From Nitrospinota bacterium (lineage in GTDB: Bacteria > Nitrospinota_A > JADGAW01), in contig JADGAW010000007.1 of assembly GCA_015231815.1 (NCBI GenBank), forward strand, positions 1-25,309: 25,309 nucleotides of DNA, written 5' to 3'. The translations under genes were made by a program, and so were the position numbers. Under the pieces are notes generated by a model. It was not told the DNA's origin, searched no databases, and was given only the letters and a program-made list of their open reading frames with translations. Below, in pieces: positions 6,928 to 15,460 of the stretch. Positions within the stretch are counted from its first letter, which is position 1. Each line of letters opens with the position of its first letter.

Positions 6928-8439
6928 ATGAAGAAAAATATAAAAAACTCCCCAATTCTTAAGACCTTTATTTTCTTTATTGCCATCCTTTTTGTTAATG
7001 GATGTACCGCAGTTAAATCTACGAAACAATCATCTCTAAAAAGTAGTTTTGTTGGTTTTGAATCTTCTTCGCAGCGTAATCTTGAAAAAGCTTTGGAAGC
7101 ATATAACAACGCATGGGAACAATGGGAATCCAATGATGTTGAGGCTGCTTTTAATTCTCTTGATGAAGCATACACATTTGTTTTGGAGGTTGATGAAAAA
7201 AGAAACCCTGAACTTTTACAGGAAAAAGATGATTTACGAATTTTAATTTCAAAAAGAGTTGTTGAGATTTACTCAACTCAACGTTCTTCAATTAAGGGAA
7301 ACCACAAAGCAATTCCTATTGTAATTAACGAAGCCGTTAATAATGAAATTAAACGTTTTCAAGGTGTAGAGAGAAACTTTTTTACCCAATCACATCAGCG
7401 TTCTGGTGAATATAGGGACATGATGGTAAAAAAATTAAAAAAAGCAGGACTTCCTGAGGAACTTTCCTGGCTTCCCCTTATTGAAAGTGGTTTTAAAGTT
7501 CAGGCATATTCTCGTGCAAAAGCACTTGGTCTTTGGCAATTTATACCTTCAACGGGATTTAAGTTTGGCTTAAAAAGAGATGGCTGGAAAGATGAACGAA
7601 TGGATCCTGAGAAATCAACTGATGCTGCCGTTGCATACCTGACAGAGCTTCATAATCTTTTTGGCGACTGGATGACTGTTCTCGCTGCATATAACAGTGG
7701 TGAGGGAAGAGTTCTCCGTTTAATCAGAAGTCAGAAAGTTAAATATTTAGATGATTTCTGGGACTTACAACACAGACTCCCAAGGGAGACGTCAAGATAT
7801 GTACCCCGGTTTCTTGCCACATTGGCAATTATGAAAAACCCGGCTCAATATGGTTTTAAATTCGGCGAATTAAACAGTCCACTGAGATTTGAAACAGTGA
7901 CAGTACAAAAAAGTATGCATTTCAATGAAATTGCAAAAAAAACAGGATTCTCTAAAGATACCCTCGTTAAATTAAATGCAGAGTTACGAATGCAAGCAAC
8001 CCCTCCAACTCCGTATGAGTTAAAGGTTCCCAGAGGTATGAAGGAAGTGTTGATGGTAAAAGTGAATGAAATCCCTTCATGGAAAGCACCCCAAAGAGAA
8101 TTTGTACAACACCGGGTAAGATCGGGTGAAACGTTATCATATATCGCTAAGAGATACAGAACCTCAGTAAAAGCTATTTTGAGCTTTAACAAAATCAAAA
8201 GGTCTAAAACAATTTATATTGGTCAAAGACTCAAAATACCTTCTCGAAACGCTTATCATACGAAAAGAGCAAGAGCCTATAAAGCCGGTAAAGGTGTTAA
8301 GCACAGGGTAAAAAATGGTGATACCCTATGGGCTTTAGCAATGAAATATGGTGTCTCAACCAAAAAATTAAAGAGCTATAACCAACTAAAAGGAAACATG
8401 CTTCATCAAGGACAAGTTATAGTAATTCCAAAAAGTTAA
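6928..8439 (+). CDS. mltD: Membrane-bound lytic murein transglycosylase D, lipoprotein
   Basis: A periplasmic enzyme that cleaves the MurNAc-GlcNAc bond of peptidoglycan to leave anhydro-MurNAc. The 503-residue precursor has a lipoprotein signal peptide with lipobox VNGC (acylated Cys26). An alpha-helical region (~45-115) follows, then the SLT domain (~165-305) with catalytic Glu186 in LPLIESGF, GLWQFIPSTG (201-210) and AAYNSGEGRV (253-262). Two clear LysM repeats bind glycan (about 394-438 and 458-502), and a degenerate third is likely at 321-368. This matches the MltD plan. There is no SD; a 7-codon upstream frame ends in ATGA overlapping the start. A small membrane zinc-ribbon gene follows after 6 nt. 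Confidence 0.94.
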   Translation: MKKNIKNSPILKTFIFFIAILFVNGCTAVKSTKQSSLKSSFVGFESSSQRNLEKALEAYNNAWEQWESNDVEAAFNSLDEAYTFVLEVDEKRNPELLQEKDDLRILISKRVVEIYSTQRSSIKGNHKAIPIVINEAVNNEIKRFQGVERNFFTQSHQRSGEYRDMMVKKLKKAGLPEELSWLPLIESGFKVQAYSRAKALGLWQFIPSTGFKFGLKRDGWKDERMDPEKSTDAAVAYLTELHNLFGDWMTVLAAYNSGEGRVLRLIRSQKVKYLDDFWDLQHRLPRETSRYVPRFLATLAIMKNPAQYGFKFGELNSPLRFETVTVQKSMHFNEIAKKTGFSKDTLVKLNAELRMQATPPTPYELKVPRGMKEVLMVKVNEIPSWKAPQREFVQHRVRSGETLSYIAKRYRTSVKAILSFNKIKRSKTIYIGQRLKIPSRNAYHTKRARAYKAGKGVKHRVKNGDTLWALAMKYGVSTKKLKSYNQLKGNMLHQGQVIVIPKS

Positions 8440-8445
8440 TAACGA

Positions 8446-8640
8446 ATGTTTAAGGTTAAGCCCCTTAAATGTGAGGCATGCAACAAAGAAATACCCTTAC
8501 GAATTGAAAATTGCCCCCATTGCGGAGTTCCCGTTAAAAGAAAAGGCTGCATATATTACGTAATTGTAGCCTTCCTCACTTTTGTCATTGCACTTTATGT
8601 TGTTTTTCTTTACGTCAGAAATTTTGTCGCTCCCCAATAA
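8446..8640 (+). CDS. Small zinc-ribbon membrane protein, function unknown
   Basis: A 64-residue protein not recognised as a named family. Two knuckles, CEAC (C9, C12) and CPHC (C23, C26), make a zinc-ribbon of the kind found at the N-terminus of many bacterial membrane proteins. One transmembrane helix spans about 37-58, leaving a very short C-terminal tail. With the ribbon N-terminal to the helix and basic residues (KRK, 31-33) just before it, the ribbon probably faces the cytoplasm. It lies 6 nt behind mltD and is likely cotranscribed, which hints at a link to envelope work but proves none. No SD. The reading frame is supported by the paired CxxC motifs and the position. Confidence 0.7.
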   Translation: MFKVKPLKCEACNKEIPLRIENCPHCGVPVKRKGCIYYVIVAFLTFVIALYVVFLYVRNFVAPQ

Positions 8641-8730
8641 TACTTTTCATTTAAGAAGCTTCATTTCTGAAAAATAGAGACAGAATCAGATAATTGGTTT
8701 TTACCCCAATTTCTCAGTCATTTCTCTGCT

Positions 8731-8760
8731 TTAAAGCTAAAAATCGGGTTCAGGTATAAT
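8731..8760 (+). promoter_or_regulatory. Candidate promoter of ccsA/hemX-hemA
   Basis: A perfect TATAAT at 8755-8760 with a poor TTAAAG at 8731-8736 (18-nt spacer). It lies 35 nt before the ccsA/hemX start, in a 155-bp gap after the zinc-ribbon gene. Confidence 0.4.
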
Positions 8761-8795
8761 ATACGCCCAAATTCATACTCATTTAAGGTACAAAG

Positions 8796-9590
8796 ATGAT
8801 TACAGTCTTTATGCATATAACCCTTGCCTGTTACGCATTGGCTCTACTAAAATTCATGTTGTATTTATTTTTTCGGCAGGGTTTGATTTTTAAATTTGCC
8901 ATTACGTTTACCATTTTAGGTATCGCTGCAAACACCACAATTTTATTCCTTAGGTCTTCCATGACGGGTCATGGACCATATTTCACCACATTTGAATATC
9001 TGGTTTTCTTTTCGTGGCTGATGGCAATAACCTTTCTTATTGTAGAGTTCAAACATAAAATAACTGACCTCGGCTCTTTTATATTACCTATTATTGTTGT
9101 GGTCTTTAGTCTTTCCTATTTTGCTGTAGATGTCGGTAGTGACATGGTTGTTCCTGAACTGTGGAAAACCCTTCATCGAACTCTTTCATTTATAGGCTAC
9201 GCTCATTTTGCGATACTCTTTACTGTTTCCATAATGTACCTTTTACAGGAATATCAGCTCAAAAGAAAAAATTTTGGGGCTCTTTATCACCGACTTCCTT
9301 CTCTTGAAATTTTAGATGCTGTTAACCATAAGGCTCTTGTTCTTGGTTTTACTCTTTATACTCTTGGATTTGTCACAGGAACAGTTTCCAATTCCAATGC
9401 AACCGGAGATGATTTATTTTCATGGAATATACTCAATATTCTTCCATTGATTGCTATCTGGTGGATTTTTTGTGGACTTTTTGTCAGTAGAATAATGTTT
9501 GGATTCCGTCGAGGTCCTTTTGCCAAATGGTCTATAGCAGCCTCGATTGCTGTTATAATTGCCCTTTTTCAACACATAAAGCTTTATTAA
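8796..9590 (+). CDS. ccsA: CcsA/HemX-type cytochrome c assembly membrane protein, WWD motif eroded
   Basis: A 264-residue integral membrane protein with about eight hydrophobic segments, of the CcmC/CcsA/HemX family that handles heme at the membrane. Family marks seen are GHGPYFTTFEY (58-68), a conserved His in LHRTLSFIGYAHF (H127) and the GFTLYTLGFVTGT helix (184-196). Directly after that, most CcsA proteins have a Trp-rich WWD loop ending WSWDPKE; here the same place reads FSWNILN with most Trp and the Asp lost. The hemA start lies 1 nt after its stop. The ccsA/hemX-hemA order is widespread, and Bacillus HemX is known to lower GluTR levels. A role in setting HemA level is therefore as likely as cytochrome c assembly. 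Confidence 0.82.
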   Translation: MITVFMHITLACYALALLKFMLYLFFRQGLIFKFAITFTILGIAANTTILFLRSSMTGHGPYFTTFEYLVFFSWLMAITFLIVEFKHKITDLGSFILPIIVVVFSLSYFAVDVGSDMVVPELWKTLHRTLSFIGYAHFAILFTVSIMYLLQEYQLKRKNFGALYHRLPSLEILDAVNHKALVLGFTLYTLGFVTGTVSNSNATGDDLFSWNILNILPLIAIWWIFCGLFVSRIMFGFRRGPFAKWSIAASIAVIIALFQHIKLY

Positions 9591-9591
9591 T

Positions 9592-10854
9592 ATGCACTTA
9601 GTAACAGTAGGAGTTAACCACAACACTGCCCCTGTTGAGGTACGGGAAAAGCTTGCAATACCTGAATCCCGTATTGAAGAGGGGATGAACTACCTTAACA
9701 ATTTGTCTGATATTCAGGAGTCAGTTTTTTTATCTACCTGCAACAGAATAGAAATCTATGCTCGTGTTGCTCATCCTGACACAGCGATTGAATCCATTAA
9801 ACGGTTTTACAGCGAGTTTAATAATATTAGGCCTGATTTACTTGAGAACAGTTTTTATCAGTACCATACAGTAGATACAATTAAGCATCTTTTTGCTGTA
9901 TCATCCAGTCTTGACTCAATGGTTATGGGGGAACCACAGATACTTGGACAGGTTAAAACTGCATATTTAAAAGCTAAAAATGCAAATAAAACAGGTTCTC
10001 TCATCAACCAGTTATTTGAAAAGGCGTTCTTTGTTGCGAAAAAAGTTAAAAATGAAACGGGGATTGCAGAAAATGCAGTTTCCATTAGTTTTGCAGCTGT
10101 TGAACTTGCGAGAAAAATCTTTGGCGATCTTGAGGGCAAATCAGTCATGCTTATCGGAGCAGGTGAGATGTCGGAGCTTGCAGCAAAACATTTAATTTCT
10201 TACGGTATTAAAACAATTCTTGTCTCCAACAGAACCTTTGAAAGAGCTGTTGAGCTGGCAAACCAGTTAAACGGAAATGCAATTCGGTTCGACAACTTTA
10301 CTGATGAACTGGAAAGAACTGATATTATTATTTCCTCAACAGGAGCGCCACACTTTATCATTAAGAAAGATGTTGTTGAAAAGGTCATTCATAAACGAAA
10401 AAACCGTCCGATGTTTTTTATTGACATTGCTGTTCCAAGAGATATTGAACCTGAGGTTAATGAAATAGACAATGTCTATTTGTACAATATTGACGACCTG
10501 CAAAATGTTATTGAAGTCAATAAAAAAGAACGTGAGAAGGAAGCAGAAAAGGCATACGTCATCATTGAAAAAGAGGTGAATTCATTTATTCATTGGCTTG
10601 ATTCCCTTGATATCGTTCCAACAATCAGAGATATTAAAAATAAGGCTGAAGAGGTACGACTTCAAGAAATGGAAAAAACCTTTTCTAAATGGGACAATCT
10701 TTCAGACAATGAACGAAAAGCTGTTGACGTTCTCACTCAGTCGATTGTCAACAAGATTATTAACACTCCCATTATTAATTTAAAAAAGGAATACGAAGGG
10801 GAACAGGGACACTGGTTTTTAAAAGTCAGCCGAAAACTTTTTAACCTCGACTAG
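9592..10854 (+). CDS. hemA: Glutamyl-tRNA reductase HemA
   Basis: HemA reduces glutamyl-tRNA(Glu) with NADPH to glutamate-1-semialdehyde, the committed step of C5 heme synthesis. The 420-residue protein has all family blocks: VGVNHNTAPVEVRE (6-19), catalytic Cys50 in LSTCNRIEIY, GEPQILGQVK (about 108-117), the NADPH motif LIGAGEMSELA (about 185-195) with SNRTFERA, and IDIAVPRDIEPEV (about 279-291). The C-terminal helical dimerisation domain is complete. It starts 1 nt after the ccsA/hemX stop, so translation is probably coupled. No hemC or hemD follows; the next gene converges. No convincing terminator was found in the 70-bp gap. Confidence 0.97.
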   Translation: MHLVTVGVNHNTAPVEVREKLAIPESRIEEGMNYLNNLSDIQESVFLSTCNRIEIYARVAHPDTAIESIKRFYSEFNNIRPDLLENSFYQYHTVDTIKHLFAVSSSLDSMVMGEPQILGQVKTAYLKAKNANKTGSLINQLFEKAFFVAKKVKNETGIAENAVSISFAAVELARKIFGDLEGKSVMLIGAGEMSELAAKHLISYGIKTILVSNRTFERAVELANQLNGNAIRFDNFTDELERTDIIISSTGAPHFIIKKDVVEKVIHKRKNRPMFFIDIAVPRDIEPEVNEIDNVYLYNIDDLQNVIEVNKKEREKEAEKAYVIIEKEVNSFIHWLDSLDIVPTIRDIKNKAEEVRLQEMEKTFSKWDNLSDNERKAVDVLTQSIVNKIINTPIINLKKEYEGEQGHWFLKVSRKLFNLD

Positions 10855-10924
10855 CCGCCCATCAAAATAGTTCAGGGAAAATTAAGCTTTTTTTTCAGAC
10901 ATCCCAACATTCCAAAAGGTTTTT

Positions 10925-12055
10925 TTATTGTGATTCCTGATTTTCCGAATCAGGCAGTTTATCTCCGTTTTTCTTTTTTCCAAGGGTTTTAAATTCTATG
11001 TACCCCAGACGTCGTACTCCAATAAAAATAAGCACAGAGACAAAAAAGAGCAGAAAGGCTATATACTCATCGTTCATAACACTGATTAAATATGCCATCC
11101 CCCCGAAAATAATACAAATAATATAGAGAATATACACTGATGTTTTGTGAGAATAGCCTAAATCCATAAGCTTATGGTGTATGTGTTCCCGGTCAGCACT
11201 CACAATATGTTTAAACTTTTTAATAACACTTTTTTCTTCAAATGAGTTTACATATCGTCTTATAACGGCAAGAATTGTGTCCATCAAAGGAAGTCCCAGA
11301 GCAATGAGGGGAACCAAAATTGCCACAGCGGTAGCACTTTTTTGAGAATCTTTAAGAGAATACGCAGCAATTAAAAACCCAATAAAAAAACTTCCGTTAT
11401 CTCCAAGGAAGGTTTGTGCCGGATGGGAATTATATTTTAAAAAGCCCAGAATCGAACCAGCCAAAGCAATTGAAACAATTAGGGTGTAATGATGGTGCAT
11501 ATGAAAAGCAATCAGAAAAGCAGTCATGGAAACAATGAAACCAATCCCTGCTGCCAATCCATCTAAACCGTCAATGAGGTTAAAGGCATTCGTAATTGCA
11601 ATTATCCAAATAATAGCAAAGGGAATCGTAAAGTTTCCCAGTTGGAAATCCCCTCCCGTAAAAGGGTTGGTTATGATATTTACCCCAAAACCAAAGCTTA
11701 CCAATATTATTGCGGCAATTCCCTGAAATATAAGTTTAATGGAAGGACTTGCCCCCCGAACATCATCATAGACCCCTATTCCAACGATAACAAAAGAACC
11801 GAGAAAAAGTCCCAATGTTGTTTCATGATAAAGAAACTCATGAAAGTTTGCATTAAAAAGACTACAAATAAAAACTCCCATCCAAAAAGAAAAAAAGAGT
11901 GCCAATCCTCCAAGGAGAGGAGTTGCTTTCTTATGTACCTTCCTTTGACCTGGGGCATCATAGACCTCAAACTTTTCTGAAAGCTTTATTGTAATAGGGG
12001 TAAAGCAAAAAGATAAGAATGCAGTAATTATCAGTAAGAGTATAAAACTAATCAA
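10925..12055 (-). CDS. wecA: WecA/TagO-like undecaprenyl-phosphate sugar-1-phosphate transferase
   Basis: A 376-residue polyprenyl-phosphate glycosyltransferase 4 family protein with about ten membrane helices. It is expected to transfer a HexNAc-1-phosphate from a UDP-sugar to undecaprenyl phosphate and so start O-antigen or other glycan synthesis. Motifs in order: DDVRG (97-101), NAFNLIDGLDGLAAG (156-170), FLGDNGS (216-222, Asn where others have Ala, Ser or Thr) and HIHH (291-294), which separates WecA/TagO types from MraY. The start is TTG, with AGGA about 6 nt upstream; no ATG is available in this frame. It follows the helicase gene by 11 nt. The C-terminal tail is charged and cytoplasmic. 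Confidence 0.9.
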   Translation of the reverse strand: MISFILLLIITAFLSFCFTPITIKLSEKFEVYDAPGQRKVHKKATPLLGGLALFFSFWMGVFICSLFNANFHEFLYHETTLGLFLGSFVIVGIGVYDDVRGASPSIKLIFQGIAAIILVSFGFGVNIITNPFTGGDFQLGNFTIPFAIIWIIAITNAFNLIDGLDGLAAGIGFIVSMTAFLIAFHMHHHYTLIVSIALAGSILGFLKYNSHPAQTFLGDNGSFFIGFLIAAYSLKDSQKSATAVAILVPLIALGLPLMDTILAVIRRYVNSFEEKSVIKKFKHIVSADREHIHHKLMDLGYSHKTSVYILYIICIIFGGMAYLISVMNDEYIAFLLFFVSVLIFIGVRRLGYIEFKTLGKKKNGDKLPDSENQESQ

Positions 12056-12066
12056 TGGAGTCCTTT

Positions 12067-14025
12067 TTATGTTAGTTGAGAAGCATCATAATATATTTCG
12101 GCATCATCTTTCGGAACTTCATCAAGAAACCTTGATTGACGGTTTGCCATAAATTGTCCGAATATATGCCTTGTTCTTGCACAGCTTATCATAAGGTGTT
12201 CTTTTGCTCTTGTCATACCGACATAACAAAGTCGTCGTTCCTCTTCAATATCGTCCTCACTTTTAGATGCAATATAGTGGGGAAGCAAACCTTCCTCCAT
12301 ACCCGTCAGGAAAACATAGGGAAATTCAAGCCCCTTTGAACTGTGAAGAGTCATTAAGGTTATAGCATCCTTTTTTTCATCAACCCTATCAAAATCTTCA
12401 GATAATGAAAGATTGCCTAAAAAGCTAATCAACGCTTCTTTACCCACTCCTTCAATATTTTTTTCAAAATCCTGAGCAGCAGTAACAAATTCCAAAAGGT
12501 TTTCCTTTCTTTCAGTTTTATGTGCTAAATCGATTTCTTCCAGTGCTTTTTCCAATCCGGCACTTTTATAAACATGAGCAATTATGGCTGATGGCTGAAA
12601 GGAGCGAACATCCATTTCCAGTTTTTTTATCAAATGACAAAAATCCATCAATTTTGTTGTTACACCTTTATTAAAAAGACCATAGTCTTCAGCTTTAAAA
12701 ATAGAATCGTACAGAGAAACCTCATGTTCTGCTGCAAATTCCATCAGTTTTTCAATGGTTGCATTCCCTATTTTTCTTTTAGGGAAGTTAATTACCCGTT
12801 GAAAGCTTACATTGTCGTGAGGATTAATAATTAAACGAAGATAAGCAATCATATCCTTAATTTCTTTCCTGTCGTAAAACTTTGTTCCTCCCACAAGTTG
12901 ATAGGGAATATTATTTATTCTCATACCATCCTCAAAAGCCCGTGACTGAGCATTAGTACGGTAAAAAACAGCAAACTCAGAGTATTTTCTCCCAATTTGT
13001 ACATTTTTATTAATCATTGTGGTAATTGCATCCACCTCCTGATATCCATCCCGGGCAATTAAAATTTTAATATCTTCTCCCCCATTTCTTTTACTGTAGA
13101 GGGTTTTGTTGGTTCTTCTGATGTTATTGGAAACAAGAGCCGATGAGGCTTTTAATATCTTATTGGTCGAACGGTAATTTTCCTCTAATTTTATAACTTT
13201 ACATTCTTTATCGTCGTCTTTGAAGTCGTTGGAAAAGTTTAAAATATTATCAATAGAAGCACCCCGCCACTTGTATATGGACTGATCATCATCCCCGACA
13301 ACACAGATATTTTTATGGGTTTTTGTCAGTTCTTTAATGAGCATATATTGAACCTTGTTGGTATCCTGATATTCATCAACCAAGAGATACCGATATCGAC
13401 TGGTAAAAAAATCAGAAATTTCCTGACTGTTTTTTATCATTAAGACTGTTTGACACAGTAAGTCATCAAAGTCCATTGCATTATTGTCCTTTAGCTGCTT
13501 TTGATAAAGCGGATAAGCTGTTGCAACAATTTTGTCCCACCCAAAATTAAACCTCGGCTTATAATTTTCCGGGTAAATAAATTCATTCTTTAAATTGCTG
13601 ATTCTTCCTAGTACCTTCTTGGGAGTATATTGTTTAATATCCAGATTCATTGCTTTGACGATATTTTTCATTACAGCCACTTGGTCAACAGGGTCATACA
13701 CGACAAAATCATCTCTATACTTCCATTTTAAAAATCTCAAACAGCATGCGTGAAAGGTTGTAATTAATAAATTACTCGCTGGGATGAACGTACCTTCAAG
13801 CTGCTTATCCACCCTTTCTTTCATCTCCCGTGCTGCTTTGTTGGTAAAGGTTAAAGCGAGAATTTGAGCTGGATTCACCCCGTGATTTTTTATCAGGTTA
13901 GCAATGCGATAGGTAATTACACGGGTTTTTCCCGAACCAGCTCCCGCAAGAATTAATAGAGGACCATCAATATGTGAAACAGCTTCATATTGGTTTTCGT
14001 TCAATTCATTTCTTAAATCATGCAT
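12067..14025 (-). CDS. uvrD: UvrD/Rep/PcrA family 3'-5' DNA helicase
   Basis: A 652-residue superfamily 1A helicase for repair or replication restart. Seen are the Q-motif region NENQYEAV (8-15), Walker A AGAGSGKT (27-34), LTFTNKAAREMKER (57-70), Walker B DEYQD (216-220), motif III GDDDQSIYKWRG (243-254), LEENYRS (motif IV region), TLHSSKGLEFP (motif V) and YVGMTRAKEHL (motif VI). It stops soon after motif VI and lacks the C-terminal Tudor-like tail of PcrA/UvrD that binds RNA polymerase, so its length is closer to E. coli Rep. No SD is visible. It lies 30 nt behind the symporter gene and 11 nt before the WecA-like gene. Confidence 0.95.
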   Translation of the reverse strand: MHDLRNELNENQYEAVSHIDGPLLILAGAGSGKTRVITYRIANLIKNHGVNPAQILALTFTNKAAREMKERVDKQLEGTFIPASNLLITTFHACCLRFLKWKYRDDFVVYDPVDQVAVMKNIVKAMNLDIKQYTPKKVLGRISNLKNEFIYPENYKPRFNFGWDKIVATAYPLYQKQLKDNNAMDFDDLLCQTVLMIKNSQEISDFFTSRYRYLLVDEYQDTNKVQYMLIKELTKTHKNICVVGDDDQSIYKWRGASIDNILNFSNDFKDDDKECKVIKLEENYRSTNKILKASSALVSNNIRRTNKTLYSKRNGGEDIKILIARDGYQEVDAITTMINKNVQIGRKYSEFAVFYRTNAQSRAFEDGMRINNIPYQLVGGTKFYDRKEIKDMIAYLRLIINPHDNVSFQRVINFPKRKIGNATIEKLMEFAAEHEVSLYDSIFKAEDYGLFNKGVTTKLMDFCHLIKKLEMDVRSFQPSAIIAHVYKSAGLEKALEEIDLAHKTERKENLLEFVTAAQDFEKNIEGVGKEALISFLGNLSLSEDFDRVDEKKDAITLMTLHSSKGLEFPYVFLTGMEEGLLPHYIASKSEDDIEEERRLCYVGMTRAKEHLMISCARTRHIFGQFMANRQSRFLDEVPKDDAEIYYDASQLT

Positions 14026-14055
14026 TTTTATTGTTGTAAAGGTCTGGTGAAGGTA

Positions 14056-15306
14056 TTATGGACGAGAAGGATTATTGATGGTGTCGAGAATTCTTGCACC
14101 AATGGAATCACCCCAAACATTAATTGCTGTTCTGAACATATCCAATATCCTGTCAACTGCGAGAATTAAGCCAATTCCCTCTAGAGGAAGACCAACTGCA
14201 TTAAGAACAACCCCCATCATAACAAGTCCTGCACTCGGAATACCAGCAGCACCAACAGAAGCTAATGTTGCGGTAATAAAAACAATTAACTGTTGAGTCA
14301 AAGTTAATTCAATTCCATATGCCTGGGCAATAAACATTACTGCGATGGACTCATAGAGAGCAGTTCCATCCATATTTATAGTAGCTCCGACAGGTAATAC
14401 AAAGGAAGCAGTTTCACTTCTGACCTTTCCATTTTCTTCAGCACACTTTATTGTCACAGGCAAAGTTGCTGAACTACTTGCAGTACCAAAAGCCGTTGAT
14501 ATTGCCGGAAGCATATTTCTGAAATATTCAAAAGGTGAACTTTTTGTAAAGATAAAAAGGAGAAGAGGGAGTGTAATAACTGCATGAACTCCCAAACCAA
14601 GAAGCACAGTCATTGAATACCCCAATAACGTCCCAATAGCTTCAAGTCCTACCTCACCAATAATTGGTACAACCATGGCTCCAACTCCGTAAGGTGCAAG
14701 ACGAAGTATGATGGAAGTCATTCTCATCATTATTTCATTCAAGCCCTCAAAGAAACCTCTTACCGCATCTCCTTTTTTGCCAACTAACGCCAAAACATAA
14801 CCAAAAAATATTGCAAAAAAAATTATTGCAAGAATGTCCATTTCAGTAATCGACTTAATTATATTTGTGGGTATCGCTTCCAAAATTAAGCGGGCAAAAA
14901 GCGAAAGTAACGAATCGTCTCCCCCCTTTGAAACCTTGTCTGGAATTTCGTGTAGGTTTAATTGGGCTCCAACACCCGGCTGGACTATATTCACCAATAC
15001 TAAACCAACCATTACAGCTAAAGCGGTGGTGAAAAAATAATATACCATTGTTGTTACCCCCAGTTTTCCAAGTCGTGCTATATCGTTGAGTCCCCCGACA
15101 GCAACAATAATTGACGCAAAAATCAACGGAATGATTATCATTTTCAACAGGGAAAGAAAAACAGACCCCAACCATTTGGAGAAAGAGGAAATTTCCTGAG
15201 GTAAATAGCCTAAATAAACTCCCAGTCCGAGAAAAAAACCAGCCGCTATTCCTATAAAAATCTGTGTTGAGAGAGAATCTTTTTTATCCAAAATTTTAAC
15301 CTTCAA
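14056..15306 (-). CDS. Dicarboxylate/amino acid:cation symporter (DAACS, GltP/DctA-like)
   Basis: A 416-residue sodium- or proton-coupled carrier of the inner membrane for glutamate, aspartate or C4-dicarboxylates. Hairpin HP1 has the serine-rich TASSSATLP (275-283), TM7 has NMDG (311-314), HP2 has ASVGAAGIPSAG (349-360), and TM8 has D385, D389, R392, T393, N396 and D400 in the pattern of archaeal GltPh. The Arg at 392 corresponds to GltPh R397, which binds the side-chain carboxylate, so an acidic amino acid or dicarboxylate substrate is likely. The start is TTG without an SD. A TATAAT-containing promoter precedes it. It may be cotranscribed with the helicase gene 30 nt downstream. Confidence 0.92.
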   Translation of the reverse strand: MKVKILDKKDSLSTQIFIGIAAGFFLGLGVYLGYLPQEISSFSKWLGSVFLSLLKMIIIPLIFASIIVAVGGLNDIARLGKLGVTTMVYYFFTTALAVMVGLVLVNIVQPGVGAQLNLHEIPDKVSKGGDDSLLSLFARLILEAIPTNIIKSITEMDILAIIFFAIFFGYVLALVGKKGDAVRGFFEGLNEIMMRMTSIILRLAPYGVGAMVVPIIGEVGLEAIGTLLGYSMTVLLGLGVHAVITLPLLLFIFTKSSPFEYFRNMLPAISTAFGTASSSATLPVTIKCAEENGKVRSETASFVLPVGATINMDGTALYESIAVMFIAQAYGIELTLTQQLIVFITATLASVGAAGIPSAGLVMMGVVLNAVGLPLEGIGLILAVDRILDMFRTAINVWGDSIGARILDTINNPSRP

Positions 15307-15321
15307 TGAGTAATGCGAACT

Positions 15322-15351
15322 ATTATAGGGGCTATAACACAGAGATGAAAA
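15322..15351 (-). promoter_or_regulatory. Candidate promoter of the symporter gene
   Basis: Minus strand TTTTCA (15351-15346), 18 nt, TATAAT (15327-15322). The -10 is perfect and the -35 matches 4 of 6. It ends 15 nt before the TTG start, so the leader would be very short. Confidence 0.35.
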
Positions 15352-15460
15352 CAGAAAATGGCAAAAACGTTCCTGTTTTGCATAATGAGTTGATAGTTGG
15401 GCTGTACAAGAGAGGGATATTATTTATTTCGACTTTTAAACAGTAACGTTTATTAACACA

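Noticed and set aside
10855..10924. Possible terminator between hemA and the WecA-like gene
   Set aside because: T-runs are present but no stem of useful length could be drawn next to them.
15348..15382. GAAAACAG and CTGTTTTG arms downstream of the cyclase gene
   Set aside because: Long unpaired interior and AT-rich arms make a weak stem; it also overlaps the candidate symporter promoter.
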